DNA from: Rohdeia mirabilis
GTDB lineage: Bacteria; Planctomycetota; UBA1135; GCA-002686595
Length of the DNA stretch: 64,000 nt
Direction: 5' to 3'
Assembly: GCA_007750655.1 (NCBI GenBank)
Contig: CP036290.1
Coordinates: 3,968,001 to 4,032,000, forward strand
Position 1 is the first letter of the stretch, and each line of letters opens with the position of its first letter. This document shows positions 29,477 to 37,969 of this stretch, in pieces. The notes under the pieces are model-generated. The model ran no database searches. It was not told the origin of the DNA and saw only the letters and a list, made by a program, of their open reading frames with translations. The translations under genes and the position numbers were made by a program.

Positions 29477-29874
29477 ACCCTTCACGAAGCGGATGCCGAA
29501 CCGGTTCCTCGGTCCGACGTCATGTCAGGTCCCAACCAACGAACAACGGAACACGCGCAACGTGTCGCAGATGGCCGGTGCTTCGCAGCACCGATCCCGA
29601 CTGCGCAGCGGAGGCGGAGTGGAATCGTTCGAGCAGAACCCCCTGCTACGAACACTCTCCCATCGGGAGAGGAAGAATGCGTCGGACGGTGTGGGGACAC
29701 CGCGCCGGCGTTGTCGAAGAAGGAGGATCGAGACGTCGAGCGGATGGGGACCCGCTCTTCGACTCGCATCCCGGTCGAGCTCACAACGGGGACGGAGCAC
29801 ACCGCAATGGGGAGTACGGCGCCCTGAGCGCCGTACGCGGTGTCGAGCGCCACTAGGCGTCCGATCGGGTACTC

Positions 29875-29908
29875 GCGGGGGTATGGGAGTTCGCTCCCGT
29901 ACCCCCGC
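29875..29908. terminator. Intrinsic terminator closing the riboswitch transcript
   Basis: A 15-bp stem with one wobble (GCGGGGGTATGGGAG at 29875-29889 and CTCCCGTACCCCCGC at 29894-29908) closes a TTCG tetraloop and is followed by CACTTTCG. It lies between the riboswitch transcript and the convergent sigma-factor gene ending at 30016 and could serve both. Confidence 0.8.
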
Positions 29909-30015
29909 ACTTTCGTTGCCGGCAGGACTCCGGTCGATGCGACCCGGCGCAGGGCGCGGAACGTCGATCGGCGGCTGGCACGGAGCAAGGCCTCCGGCGC
30001 GCCCTCCCCCGCCGC

Positions 30016-31038
30016 TCAAGCCTCGGAGGTGAGGCGATCGCGCAGTCGACCGATCAGTCGCGTGTGGATCTTGCAGACCCGCGACTCCGAGAGACTGGTC
30101 AGTTCGCCGATCGCACGCATCGGCAGGTCCTCCCAGTACTTCAGGTAGACGATCCGGTACTCCTGGTCCGTCAGGCGCTGGGCGACGAGCGCCATCAGTT
30201 CGTCGCGCGTCAGATGGTTGTCCGGGGCTTCGGACCGCGTGTCGGGAACCACGTCGAGCCCCGCATGTCCGTCGTCGACGTCGAGCGCGCCCTTGGTGCT
30301 GAGCGAGATACCCGGCAGACCGACGCCGAAGAGCAGCTGGTACTGATCGGTCGACAGGTCGAGCGCGTCGGCGAGTTCGTCGTCGCTCGGCTCGCGTCCC
30401 AGCCGTGCGCGCAGTCGCTCGCCCTCGCGCTTGTGCTGTTCGATGCGCTGCCGCCAGGGTCGGGGCAACCAGTCCTGCGAGCGCAGCTCGTCCAGCAGTG
30501 CGCCGCGGATGCGTCGGTCGGCGTAGGCCTCGAAGCGCACGCCGCGCCCGGGATCGAAGCCCGTGATGCACGCGATCAGTCCCACGTTCGCCGCCGTCGC
30601 GAGATCGCCGCGGTCCACCGAGCGCGGGAGCTTCGACGCGAACCGTCCGACGATCTCGCGCACCAGGAACTGGTAGGCCTCGACGAGCTCGTTGCGCGAC
30701 TCGTCACAGCCGGACCCCCAATAGGTCCGCCAGGCGAAGAACAGGTCGTCGCCGACGACCGCGCGCGCGGCACCGGCACGTACGCGGTGGGCGGAGCGCC
30801 GACGGTCCTCGGTGCTGGGCCGCGCGCGACGGGGCTGGGGTTCGAGGACGTGCTCGGGGAGCTCGCCGAGATCGGGAGCGATCTCCGAGGAGTCCACAGC
30901 CATCGCGCGGACCGCGATGCCCCGCGTCCGAACGTCGCGCGTCAGCGCGGCGCCCAGCCGCTCGAGGTCCGCGACCCGGTCGGGTGCGAGCTCCACTCGC
31001 TCGTTCCCGGTCGCAGAGACGTCGAGCGGATCGATCAC
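30016..31038 (-). CDS. FliA/WhiG-type (sigma-28 group) RNA polymerase sigma factor with N-terminal extension
   Basis: Residues from about 97 to 340 form a group-3 sigma factor. Region 2 has LVREIVGRFASKLPRSVDRGDLATAANVGLI and RFEAYADRRIRGALLDELRSQDWLPR, a FliA signature. Region 3 has RLGREPSDDELADAL, and region 4 has LTDQEYRIVYLKYWEDLPMRAIGELTSLSESRVCKIHTRLI. It would direct polymerase to a dedicated regulon (motility, surface structures or development in relatives). The first 95 residues are extra. Their start (ERVELAPDRVADLERLGAAL) resembles the conserved core of FlgM-type anti-sigma-28 proteins, but weakly. The GTG start (31036-31038) has GGAG eight bases upstream and overlaps the stop of a 39-codon frame by GTGA. 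An ATG at 30903 is a shorter alternative. No flagellar gene lies in the window. It converges on the c-di-GMP riboswitch. Confidence 0.85.
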   Translation of the reverse strand: MIDPLDVSATGNERVELAPDRVADLERLGAALTRDVRTRGIAVRAMAVDSSEIAPDLGELPEHVLEPQPRRARPSTEDRRRSAHRVRAGAARAVVGDDLFFAWRTYWGSGCDESRNELVEAYQFLVREIVGRFASKLPRSVDRGDLATAANVGLIACITGFDPGRGVRFEAYADRRIRGALLDELRSQDWLPRPWRQRIEQHKREGERLRARLGREPSDDELADALDLSTDQYQLLFGVGLPGISLSTKGALDVDDGHAGLDVVPDTRSEAPDNHLTRDELMALVAQRLTDQEYRIVYLKYWEDLPMRAIGELTSLSESRVCKIHTRLIGRLRDRLTSEA

Positions 31039-31154
31039 GCCAACGACTCCGGGAACGGGACGGTCGAGCTCGGACCGTTCGGAGGCAGAGCCGCCGTGAC
31101 GGGAGCATCGTCGAGCGCGGACGCGAGCGTGCTCGTGTGAAGGGTCTGGGACAT
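31035..31154 (-). CDS. Small 39-residue ORF overlapping the sigma-factor gene
   Basis: The frame begins ATG at 31152-31154 with GGAG seven bases upstream and ends in a TGA that overlaps the sigma-factor GTG by four bases. The product (MSQTLHTSTLASALDDAPVT at the start, proline/serine-rich after) resembles no family and looks disordered. Its codons show the high third-position GC of real genes here, and its ribosome-binding site and overlap suggest translational coupling to the sigma gene. It may be a leader peptide, or the displaced N-terminus of the sigma protein if a frameshift exists. I cannot assign a function. Confidence 0.4.
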   Translation of the reverse strand: MSQTLHTSTLASALDDAPVTAALPPNGPSSTVPFPESLA

Positions 31155-31437
31155 CGGTCGGCTCCGGTTGGAACTCGCACAACGTTGCGGTGTGTCCGCG
31201 CTCACGCGCAAGCACTTTCACGCCCCGCGCGACGTGTCGAACACCATGGGCGCGCACGGCTGCGTTCGTCCATCGGGCGACTGCACCGGCCGCATCGTGC
31301 GCGTGCATCCGTGAACGTCCGCGCCGAGGCGACCGACGTCGTGCCCCCATCACATGCGGCGCGCGCACCGGGCGTCCGTCGCGCCGTTCGTGGGCCAGCC
31401 CGCAAGCGCGTCCAGATGCACGCAGGAGCCCGTTGCC

Positions 31438-31962
31438 TCAATCCTGGTCGTGCGGGAGCGGGTCGTCCTCGTACCCGAGCGAGCGCAGGACGTCGCGCTC
31501 GGCCGCGCGCATGCGTGCACGCTCCGCCGGTTCGTTGTCGTCGTACCCACACAGGTGCAGCGCGCCGTGCACGACGTAGAGGCACGTTTCCCGCGCGAGA
31601 GACACGCCGCGTTCGACCGCCACGTCGCGCGCGCGATCGATGCTCACGAACAACTCGCCGTCGGGCCCGTCGTCGTCCGGGAAGAGCTCGTCGAACGGGT
31701 CGACAGCGATAGGTCCGACGTCGGACGCAGCCTCTTCGGCGGACGCCCCGGGCCCGAGGTCGACGGTGATGACGTCGGTCGGCGCCGGGTCGTCGAACAG
31801 TTCGACGTGCATGCGCGTCAGCGTCGGCTCGTCCACCAGGACGACGTTGACGACCGCGCCGGCCCGACCGCCGAACGCCAGTGCCGCCGTGGCCGCACGT
31901 GCGATCGACGCGTCGTCGATGCCGGCCGGTCGATCCACTTCCCAGTGGACCCCGACCGTCAC
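31438..31962 (-). CDS. ybeY: Endoribonuclease YbeY
   Basis: This 174-residue protein belongs to the UPF0054 family. It has NVVLVDEPTLTRMHVELFDDPAPTDVITVDL in the middle and the metal-binding motif HGALHLCGYDDNE near the C-terminus. The two spaced histidines of HGxLHLxGYD are present; the third ligand position, usually histidine (GYDH), is aspartate here. YbeY is a single-strand endoribonuclease involved in 16S rRNA maturation and ribosome quality control. The GTG start at 31960-31962 overlaps the phoH stop by GTGA, the usual phoH-ybeY pairing. An acidic insert (around residues 75-100, PDDDGPDGEL) is longer than in model members. Confidence 0.92.
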   Translation of the reverse strand: MTVGVHWEVDRPAGIDDASIARAATAALAFGGRAGAVVNVVLVDEPTLTRMHVELFDDPAPTDVITVDLGPGASAEEAASDVGPIAVDPFDELFPDDDGPDGELFVSIDRARDVAVERGVSLARETCLYVVHGALHLCGYDDNEPAERARMRAAERDVLRSLGYEDDPLPHDQD

Positions 31963-33041
31963 CGGCCCGGCTCCTCGGACTCGCGCACCGGCGCCTCGTA
32001 GGCCTGCACGATCTTCTCGACGAGCGGGTGACGCACGATGTCGCGCGGTCCGAACTCGACGATCGCGACGTCGGCGAAGCCGCGCAACTTCTTCGCGGCG
32101 TCCTCCAGACCGTTCCGTTGCCGCAGGCCGAGGTCCGACTGCGTCGGGTCGCCGGTCACGACCATGCGCGACCCTTCGCCGAGTCGCGTCAGGAACATCT
32201 TCATCTGCTCGGTCGTGGTGTTCTGCGCCTCGTCGAGGATGACGAGAGCGTGACTGAGCGTGCGACCGCGCATGTAGGCGAGCGGCGCGATCTCGATGAC
32301 ACCGGCTTCCTCGAGTCGGTGCACCTCGTCCATGGAGACGAGGTCGAACAGCGCGTCGTAGACCGGACGAACGTAGGGATCGAGCTTGGCCTGCAGGTCT
32401 CCGGGCAGGAAACCGAGTCGTTCGCCCGCTTCGACCACGGGACGCGTGACGATCAGTCGTCGCACGGATCCGTTGCGCAGCGCGCGCACGCCGGCCGCGG
32501 CGGCGAGGAACGTCTTGCCGGATCCGGCCGAGCCCATGCCGAACGTCAGCGAATTGCGCTCGATCGCTTCGAGATAGGCGCGTTGGTTCTGGGTGCGGGC
32601 TTCGACCGCGCGCACGCGCAACGACGACAGGTCCACGTGTTCTGGCGCCGAGGATCGCCGCCAGCCGTCGTGTCCGCGCCGTGCGCCTTCGGACCGACGA
32701 CCTTCGTCGCGGGTCGATCCGCCGCTCGAGCCGGACGTCGCGACGGCGCTACCCGTGGCGGTCGGTGCGGCATCGTCTCCGTCGGCGAGCAGAATCTCCT
32801 CGATCGTGCGCGCGTCCAGTTCGCGCCCCTTGCGGTGCTTGCCCAGGAGGTGCTCGATCCGCGACGCCGCGCGCGTGACGCTGGCGCGCGGACCCTCGAG
32901 GCGCAGGTTGCCCGACCGGGCGTAGAGCTCGAGGTCGTAGGTCTGGCGCAGCAGCTTGGCGTTGCGGTCGTACGCGCCCAGGACGAGGATCGCCTCGTCG
33001 TTCGAGCGCAGCGGAATGGTGATGGAGTGCACGGATGTCAT
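31959..33041 (-). CDS. phoH: PhoH-family ATPase (PhoH/YbeZ-like)
   Basis: This 360-residue protein has an N-terminal KH-like region (EAILVLGAYDRNAKLLRQTYDLELYARSG). A low-complexity linker rich in serine, glycine and arginine (about residues 95-145) follows, then the PhoH ATPase domain. The domain has Walker A in GMGSAGSGKTFLAAAAGV, then RLIVTRPVVEAGERLGFLPGD, Walker B LVILDEAQNTT, and MVVTGDPTQSDL. The family is a P-loop NTPase, probably an RNA helicase, working with YbeY in RNA processing. The ATG (33039-33041) overlaps the cdsA stop by ATGA, and the phoH stop overlaps ybeY. The internal linker is longer than usual. Confidence 0.94.
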   Translation of the reverse strand: MTSVHSITIPLRSNDEAILVLGAYDRNAKLLRQTYDLELYARSGNLRLEGPRASVTRAASRIEHLLGKHRKGRELDARTIEEILLADGDDAAPTATGSAVATSGSSGGSTRDEGRRSEGARRGHDGWRRSSAPEHVDLSSLRVRAVEARTQNQRAYLEAIERNSLTFGMGSAGSGKTFLAAAAGVRALRNGSVRRLIVTRPVVEAGERLGFLPGDLQAKLDPYVRPVYDALFDLVSMDEVHRLEEAGVIEIAPLAYMRGRTLSHALVILDEAQNTTTEQMKMFLTRLGEGSRMVVTGDPTQSDLGLRQRNGLEDAAKKLRGFADVAIVEFGPRDIVRHPLVEKIVQAYEAPVRESEEPGR

Positions 33042-33958
33042 GCGGGAATCAGGAGCGGCCAGGTCACGAGGGCGACCGGGACCGTGACGAGAAGACTGTC
33101 GCAGACGTCCAGCATGCCCCCCGAAGCACCGAGCCACGTACTCGAATCCTTCACCTGCACGCGCCGCTTGACCCAGCTCTCCAGCAGGTCGCCGGACTGG
33201 GCAGCGAGATTCACCGTCGCGCCGATCAGGATCGCCGACAGCGTGTCGAGCCCGGGGGGGAAGAGACCGAGCGCCGTGCACGCCGGCCCGGCCGCCGCTC
33301 CGACCAGGAAAGAGGCGAGGCAGCCTTCCGTGGTCTTGCCCGGGCTGAGCTTCTTGAACGGGTGGTGCCGACCGAGGGCGTTGCCGGCGTAGTAGCCCGC
33401 GATGTCACCGATCTTGGAGAGCAGGATCAGCGCGCCGAGTCCCGCGAGGGCGGGGTGGCCGGCGCGCTCGAACGAGCCGTACACCTCGGCCAGCAGCGGC
33501 AACGGCGGCACGATCCACAGGGCCAGGGCGGCGGCGAGATGCGGCCGCTCGGCGCGCGTGGCGAGACCGACCGCGAAGGCGGCGAGCCCGGCGGCGACGT
33601 AGACCGCAGCGGCCACGGAGAGGACGGAGTCCTGCACCCGTTCCGCGCCGAGCAGGGAATCGCGGACGATCCAGACCGCGGCGGCGGCGACGAGTCCGAC
33701 TGCGAGCGGCGCCGTCCAACCGCGCCCGCGCAGGCGGCCCATGCGTCCGACCTCGAAGAGCGTCGCCGCGGCGAGGAGTCCGCCGATCGCGAACACGGGC
33801 CACGACGAACCGATCGCGGCGGTCGCCCAGAAGGAGAGGGCCAGGACTCCGACCAGTGCGGCGCCGGTTCGCGTGCGGCGCCAGATCGACGCGGCCTTGC
33901 TGCGCTTCGGCGCCGGTTCGGATCGACCGGCCTCGTCCGCTCCGACCGGTCCGCTCAA
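33038..33958 (-). CDS. cdsA: Phosphatidate cytidylyltransferase
   Basis: This 306-residue polytopic membrane protein has about seven or eight hydrophobic segments. It ends with the family signature around GDIAGYYAGNALGRHHPFKKLSPGKTTEGCLASFLVG and NLAAQSGDLLESWVKRRVQVKDSSTWLGASGGMLDVCDSLL. These are the CDP-alcohol and metal-binding residues of CdsA, including the terminal GGMLDxxDS motif. It makes CDP-diacylglycerol from CTP and phosphatidate for phospholipid synthesis. The start is inferred as TTG at 33956-33958, overlapping the uppS stop as TTGA. This matches the four-base overlaps on both sides of the operon, and no better start exists before the first membrane segment. Confidence 0.92.
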   Translation of the reverse strand: MSGPVGADEAGRSEPAPKRSKAASIWRRTRTGAALVGVLALSFWATAAIGSSWPVFAIGGLLAAATLFEVGRMGRLRGRGWTAPLAVGLVAAAAVWIVRDSLLGAERVQDSVLSVAAAVYVAAGLAAFAVGLATRAERPHLAAALALWIVPPLPLLAEVYGSFERAGHPALAGLGALILLSKIGDIAGYYAGNALGRHHPFKKLSPGKTTEGCLASFLVGAAAGPACTALGLFPPGLDTLSAILIGATVNLAAQSGDLLESWVKRRVQVKDSSTWLGASGGMLDVCDSLLVTVPVALVTWPLLIPA

Positions 33959-34725
33959 TGGGCCGGACCGAGTTGGGCGCGCTTCGGTCCCGTCAGGCCA
34001 CCGAACTTGCGGACGCGGCCCGCGTACGAGTGGATGGCCGCCAGCAGCTGGTCGCGACCGAACTGCGGCCAACAGACGTCGCACACGTAGAGCTCCGAGT
34101 AGGACGCCTGCCACAGGAGGAAGTTCGACAGGCGCATCTCACCCGCGGTGCGGATGACCAGATCGGGGTCCGGCGTGTGCGGGTCGTACAGGTGCGCGCG
34201 CAGCGTCTCCTCGTCGATGTCGGCGGGGTCGAGCGCTCCCTTGCGAACGTCTTCCACCACCGACTTCACGGCGTCCGCGATCTCCGAACGCCCGCCGTAG
34301 GACAGGGCCAGTCGCAGCGTCATGCCGGTGTTGTCGGCCGTCAGGCGCTCGGTCTCGCGCAACGTCGCCAGCGGTCCCGCCGGCAGGTCCGCGAGCCGAC
34401 CGATGCCGCGCAGACGGATGTCGTTCTCCATCAGCGTCGGCCGCTCCTCGACCAGGTAGCGCTCGAGCAGCCGCATCAGGTAGCGGATCTCGCGCTCGGG
34501 TCGCTGCCAGTTCTCGACGGAGAAGGCGTACAGCGTGAGGCTGTTCATGCCCATCTCGGCGCAGGCCGTCGTGATGTCGCGCACCACGTTCGCGCCGCGG
34601 CGATGACCGAAGACGCGTCGCAGGCCCTTGCCCTCCGCCCACCGTCCGTTGCCGTCCATGATGATCGCGACGTTCTCGGGGAACGGGCCCGCGAGATCGG
34701 GACGCTGGATCGGACGCTTCGGCAT
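33955..34725 (-). CDS. uppS: Isoprenyl transferase (undecaprenyl diphosphate synthase family)
   Basis: This 256-residue cis-prenyltransferase adds isopentenyl units to build the C55 lipid carrier for cell-wall and lipopolysaccharide sugars. It has the catalytic NVAIIMDGNGRWAEGKGLRRVFGHRRGA, LTLYAFSVENWQRPEREI and RLALSYGGRSEIADAV, and the C-terminal DPDLVIRTAGEMRLSNFLLWQASYSELY with the family's RTSGExRLSNFLLWQ block (A for S here). The ATG at 34723-34725 gives the standard length. It is the first gene of the uppS-cdsA-phoH-ybeY run, all joined by four-base overlaps, and is followed immediately by cdsA as in most bacteria. A 13-bp inverted repeat lies 27-115 bases upstream. Confidence 0.96.
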   Translation of the reverse strand: MPKRPIQRPDLAGPFPENVAIIMDGNGRWAEGKGLRRVFGHRRGANVVRDITTACAEMGMNSLTLYAFSVENWQRPEREIRYLMRLLERYLVEERPTLMENDIRLRGIGRLADLPAGPLATLRETERLTADNTGMTLRLALSYGGRSEIADAVKSVVEDVRKGALDPADIDEETLRAHLYDPHTPDPDLVIRTAGEMRLSNFLLWQASYSELYVCDVCWPQFGRDQLLAAIHSYAGRVRKFGGLTGPKRAQLGPAH

Positions 34726-34751
34726 CGGGGAGGGTCGGAACGTGGCCCCGG

Positions 34752-34840
34752 ATGCTCTGGGGCGGTGGCTCGGATGGACGGGTGGACCGCTCGCCTCCAC
34801 CGTCATCGGCGGCGCGATCGTCCTGGGCGCCCCAGAGCAT
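34752..34840. repeat. Long-range 13-bp inverted repeat upstream of uppS
   Basis: ATGCTCTGGGGCG (34752-34764) is exactly complementary to CGCCCCAGAGCAT (34828-34840), with 63 bases between. A minus-strand TATGCT (34836-34841) overlaps the distal arm and could be a -10 for uppS. The repeat could be an operator, an RNA stem in the leader, or the end of purA transcription. Confidence 0.5.
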
Positions 34841-34900
34841 AGGAGAGCCCCCCGCGATCGGCCCAACTCCTTTCGCGCCGAGCGCACCGACCCGGCGCTC

Positions 34901-34934
34901 GGTCGCGCGTGGGCCGGCAGTTCGACCCGCGACC
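34901..34934 (-). terminator. Hairpin just after purA
   Basis: GGTCGCG (34901-34907) pairs with CGCGACC (34928-34934), extended inward by GGG/CCC with a small bulge, nine bases past the purA stop. No T-tract is present on the minus strand. Confidence 0.4.
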
Positions 34935-34942
34935 CTCGACGA

Positions 34943-36355
<1,413 letters not shown>

Positions 36356-37969
36356 TCAGTCCGCCGAGCCGAACCCACCGCCACCGGGCGTGCGCACCTC
36401 GACCCGGGCGCCGCGCGGAAGTTCCACGCTGTCCTGCGCGGCCAGTTTCCGACGCGCTCCGCCGGCAGCGCCGCGCACCCACGCGCCTCCGACCCCGCGC
36501 GCGGCCTCGCCACCGCGCGCCCCGGCCGCTCCGCGCTCGCCGCGACCGCTGAGCCAGCTCAGGCGGACCGGCTCGTCGAACTCGAACTCGCGGACGATTC
36601 CGTCCCCCCCTCGCGCGGCACCGGCCCCGCCACTGCCGCGCACCAAGGTCGAGCGCAGGACGCGCACGGGCAGACTGCGCTCGAGCGACTCCACGGGCGT
36701 GTTGCGCGTGTTCGTCATGTGGCAGTGCACGCCGCTCTCGCCCGGTCCGTTCGGTCCCGCGCCCGCGCCGCCGCCGTGGGTCTCGTAGTGCGTGAACGCG
36801 CGCCGCGCCCCGAGTCCGGCGCCGAACGCCAGGTTGCTCATCGACCCGCAGCTGGCGGCCGGCAGTCCGGCGCGGCTCGCGGGACCGAGCGCGGCGAGCA
36901 GGAGGTCGACCAGGCGCTGGCTCGTCTCGACGTTGCCGGCGGCGACGGCGGCCGGCGGCAGCGCGTCGACGACCGAACCCGGCCGCGTGACGAGTTCGAG
37001 CGGGGCGAGCACGCCGTGGTTCGTCGGCGTCCCCTCGGGCAGGAGCAACCGCAGCACGTAGAAGAGCGCCGCCTCGGCCACGGCGCGCGGCGCGTTGAGT
37101 GGCGCGGCGACCTGGTCGTCGCACCCGCTCAGGTCCACGGACAGCGTCGCGCCTGCCACGCGACAGGTCACGTGCAACGCCACCTCGGCGCCGCTCTCAG
37201 CCAGCGCGATGTGATCGGTCGCGGTCGTCGTCCCGTCGGCGAGGGCCCGCACCGCCTCGGTCGCGAGTCGCGCGGTCCAACCGATCTGGTCGCGCGCGCG
37301 ATCCGCGAGCGCCGCAGCTCCGTACTCGGTCGCGAGCGCGCGCAGACGTCGTTCGCCGGCCACGAGCGACGCGTACTGGGCCAAGAGATCGCCGCGCCGC
37401 TCGTCGGGAACGCGCACGTTGGCGAGGAACAGATCGAGCAGTCGCGGATCGGGGCGTCCGTCCACGAACATCCGCAGCGGGGGGATCCGCAGGCCCTCGG
37501 AGTAGATGTCGACCGCGGGCCCCATCGAGCCGGGGAACGGTCCGCCGACGTCCGCGTGGTGGGCGCGGTTCACGACGAAGTAGTCGGGCGCACCGCTCTG
37601 GCCGTCGAGGTGGATCGGCGCGACGAGCGTCAGGTCGGGCAGGTGCGAGCCGCCGGCGAACGGGTCGTTCAGCAACCAGGCCTCGCCGCGCGTGAAGCCT
37701 TTCGCTCCGACCACCGCACGCACGGCTTCGACGCTCGCCCGTGCGGCGCCGAGATGCACCGGCAGGTGCGCGGCCTGGGCCACGAGGCGCCCGGCGTCGT
37801 CGAACAGGGCGCACGAGTAGTCGCGTCGCTCGACGATGTTCGGCGAGAACGCGCTGCACTGCAGCACCGCCCCCATCTCCTCGCACAGAGAGCCGAACAG
37901 GTGGCCGAAGACCTCGACCTCGAGCGGGTCGAACGCGCGGGGCGCAGCGGAGCGCCGGCCGCGGCTCAA
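36356..37969 (-). CDS. hyuB: Hydantoinase B/oxoprolinase family protein
   Basis: This 537-residue protein is a HyuB-type ATP-dependent hydantoinase/5-oxoprolinase beta chain. It begins FDPLEVEVFGHLFGSLCEEMGAVLQCSAFSPNIVERRDYSCALFD and contains LNDPFAGGSHLPDLTLVAPIH, NRAHHADVGGPFPGSM, NAPRAVAEAALFYVLR, GNVETSQRLVDLLLAAL and ETHGGGAGAGPNGPGESGVHCHMTNTRNTPVE, ending RVEVRTPGGGGFG. Members hydrolyse cyclic imides such as hydantoins or 5-oxoproline with a HyuA partner. No HyuA gene lies in the window. The TTG start (37967-37969) overlaps the GspK-like gene's stop as TTGA, so the two unrelated functions share a transcript. The C-terminus has a glycine/alanine/arginine-rich stretch (GERGAAGARGGEAARG). 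Confidence 0.9.
   Translation of the reverse strand: MSRGRRSAAPRAFDPLEVEVFGHLFGSLCEEMGAVLQCSAFSPNIVERRDYSCALFDDAGRLVAQAAHLPVHLGAARASVEAVRAVVGAKGFTRGEAWLLNDPFAGGSHLPDLTLVAPIHLDGQSGAPDYFVVNRAHHADVGGPFPGSMGPAVDIYSEGLRIPPLRMFVDGRPDPRLLDLFLANVRVPDERRGDLLAQYASLVAGERRLRALATEYGAAALADRARDQIGWTARLATEAVRALADGTTTATDHIALAESGAEVALHVTCRVAGATLSVDLSGCDDQVAAPLNAPRAVAEAALFYVLRLLLPEGTPTNHGVLAPLELVTRPGSVVDALPPAAVAAGNVETSQRLVDLLLAALGPASRAGLPAASCGSMSNLAFGAGLGARRAFTHYETHGGGAGAGPNGPGESGVHCHMTNTRNTPVESLERSLPVRVLRSTLVRGSGGAGAARGGDGIVREFEFDEPVRLSWLSGRGERGAAGARGGEAARGVGGAWVRGAAGGARRKLAAQDSVELPRGARVEVRTPGGGGFGSAD

Larger units (their letters stand above)
29362..29908 (+). ncRNA. Candidate structured non-coding RNA downstream of the c-di-GMP riboswitch
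   Basis: This stretch follows the riboswitch and ends at a strong terminator. It contains a chain of stable hairpins. They are GGAAGC-TTCG-GCTTCC (29391-29406), a 15-bp stem with eight-base loop (29439-29453 with 29462-29476, two wobbles), CGGTGC/GCACCG (29576-29593), CTCTCCC/GGGAGAG (29655-29671) and GTACGGCGC/GCGCCGTAC (29814-29836). Base composition is visibly less GC-rich than the flanking genes. The open frames crossing it (for example 29522-29827 and 29332-29856 on the plus strand, 29482-29988 on the minus) lack the strong third-position GC bias of every real gene here and resemble no protein I know. The stem at 29439-29476 is the best candidate expression platform. This could instead be an untranslated leader with a very small gene that I cannot recognise. 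Confidence 0.45.

Noticed and set aside
29332..29856. 174-residue plus-strand frame starting inside the riboswitch
   Set aside because: Its start lies within the aptamer, its codons lack GC3 bias and the protein text has no family resemblance; the same holds for the frames at 29436-30032 and 29482-29988.
29362..29908. Riboswitch-linked group I intron, as in Clostridioides difficile
   Set aside because: That case uses the c-di-GMP-II class, and I could not see the conserved group I core segments here.
31039..31368. N-terminal extension of the sigma-factor frame up to 31368
   Set aside because: It overlaps the well-supported small ORF in another frame, is arginine/histidine-rich, and the GTG at 31038 has its own ribosome-binding site.
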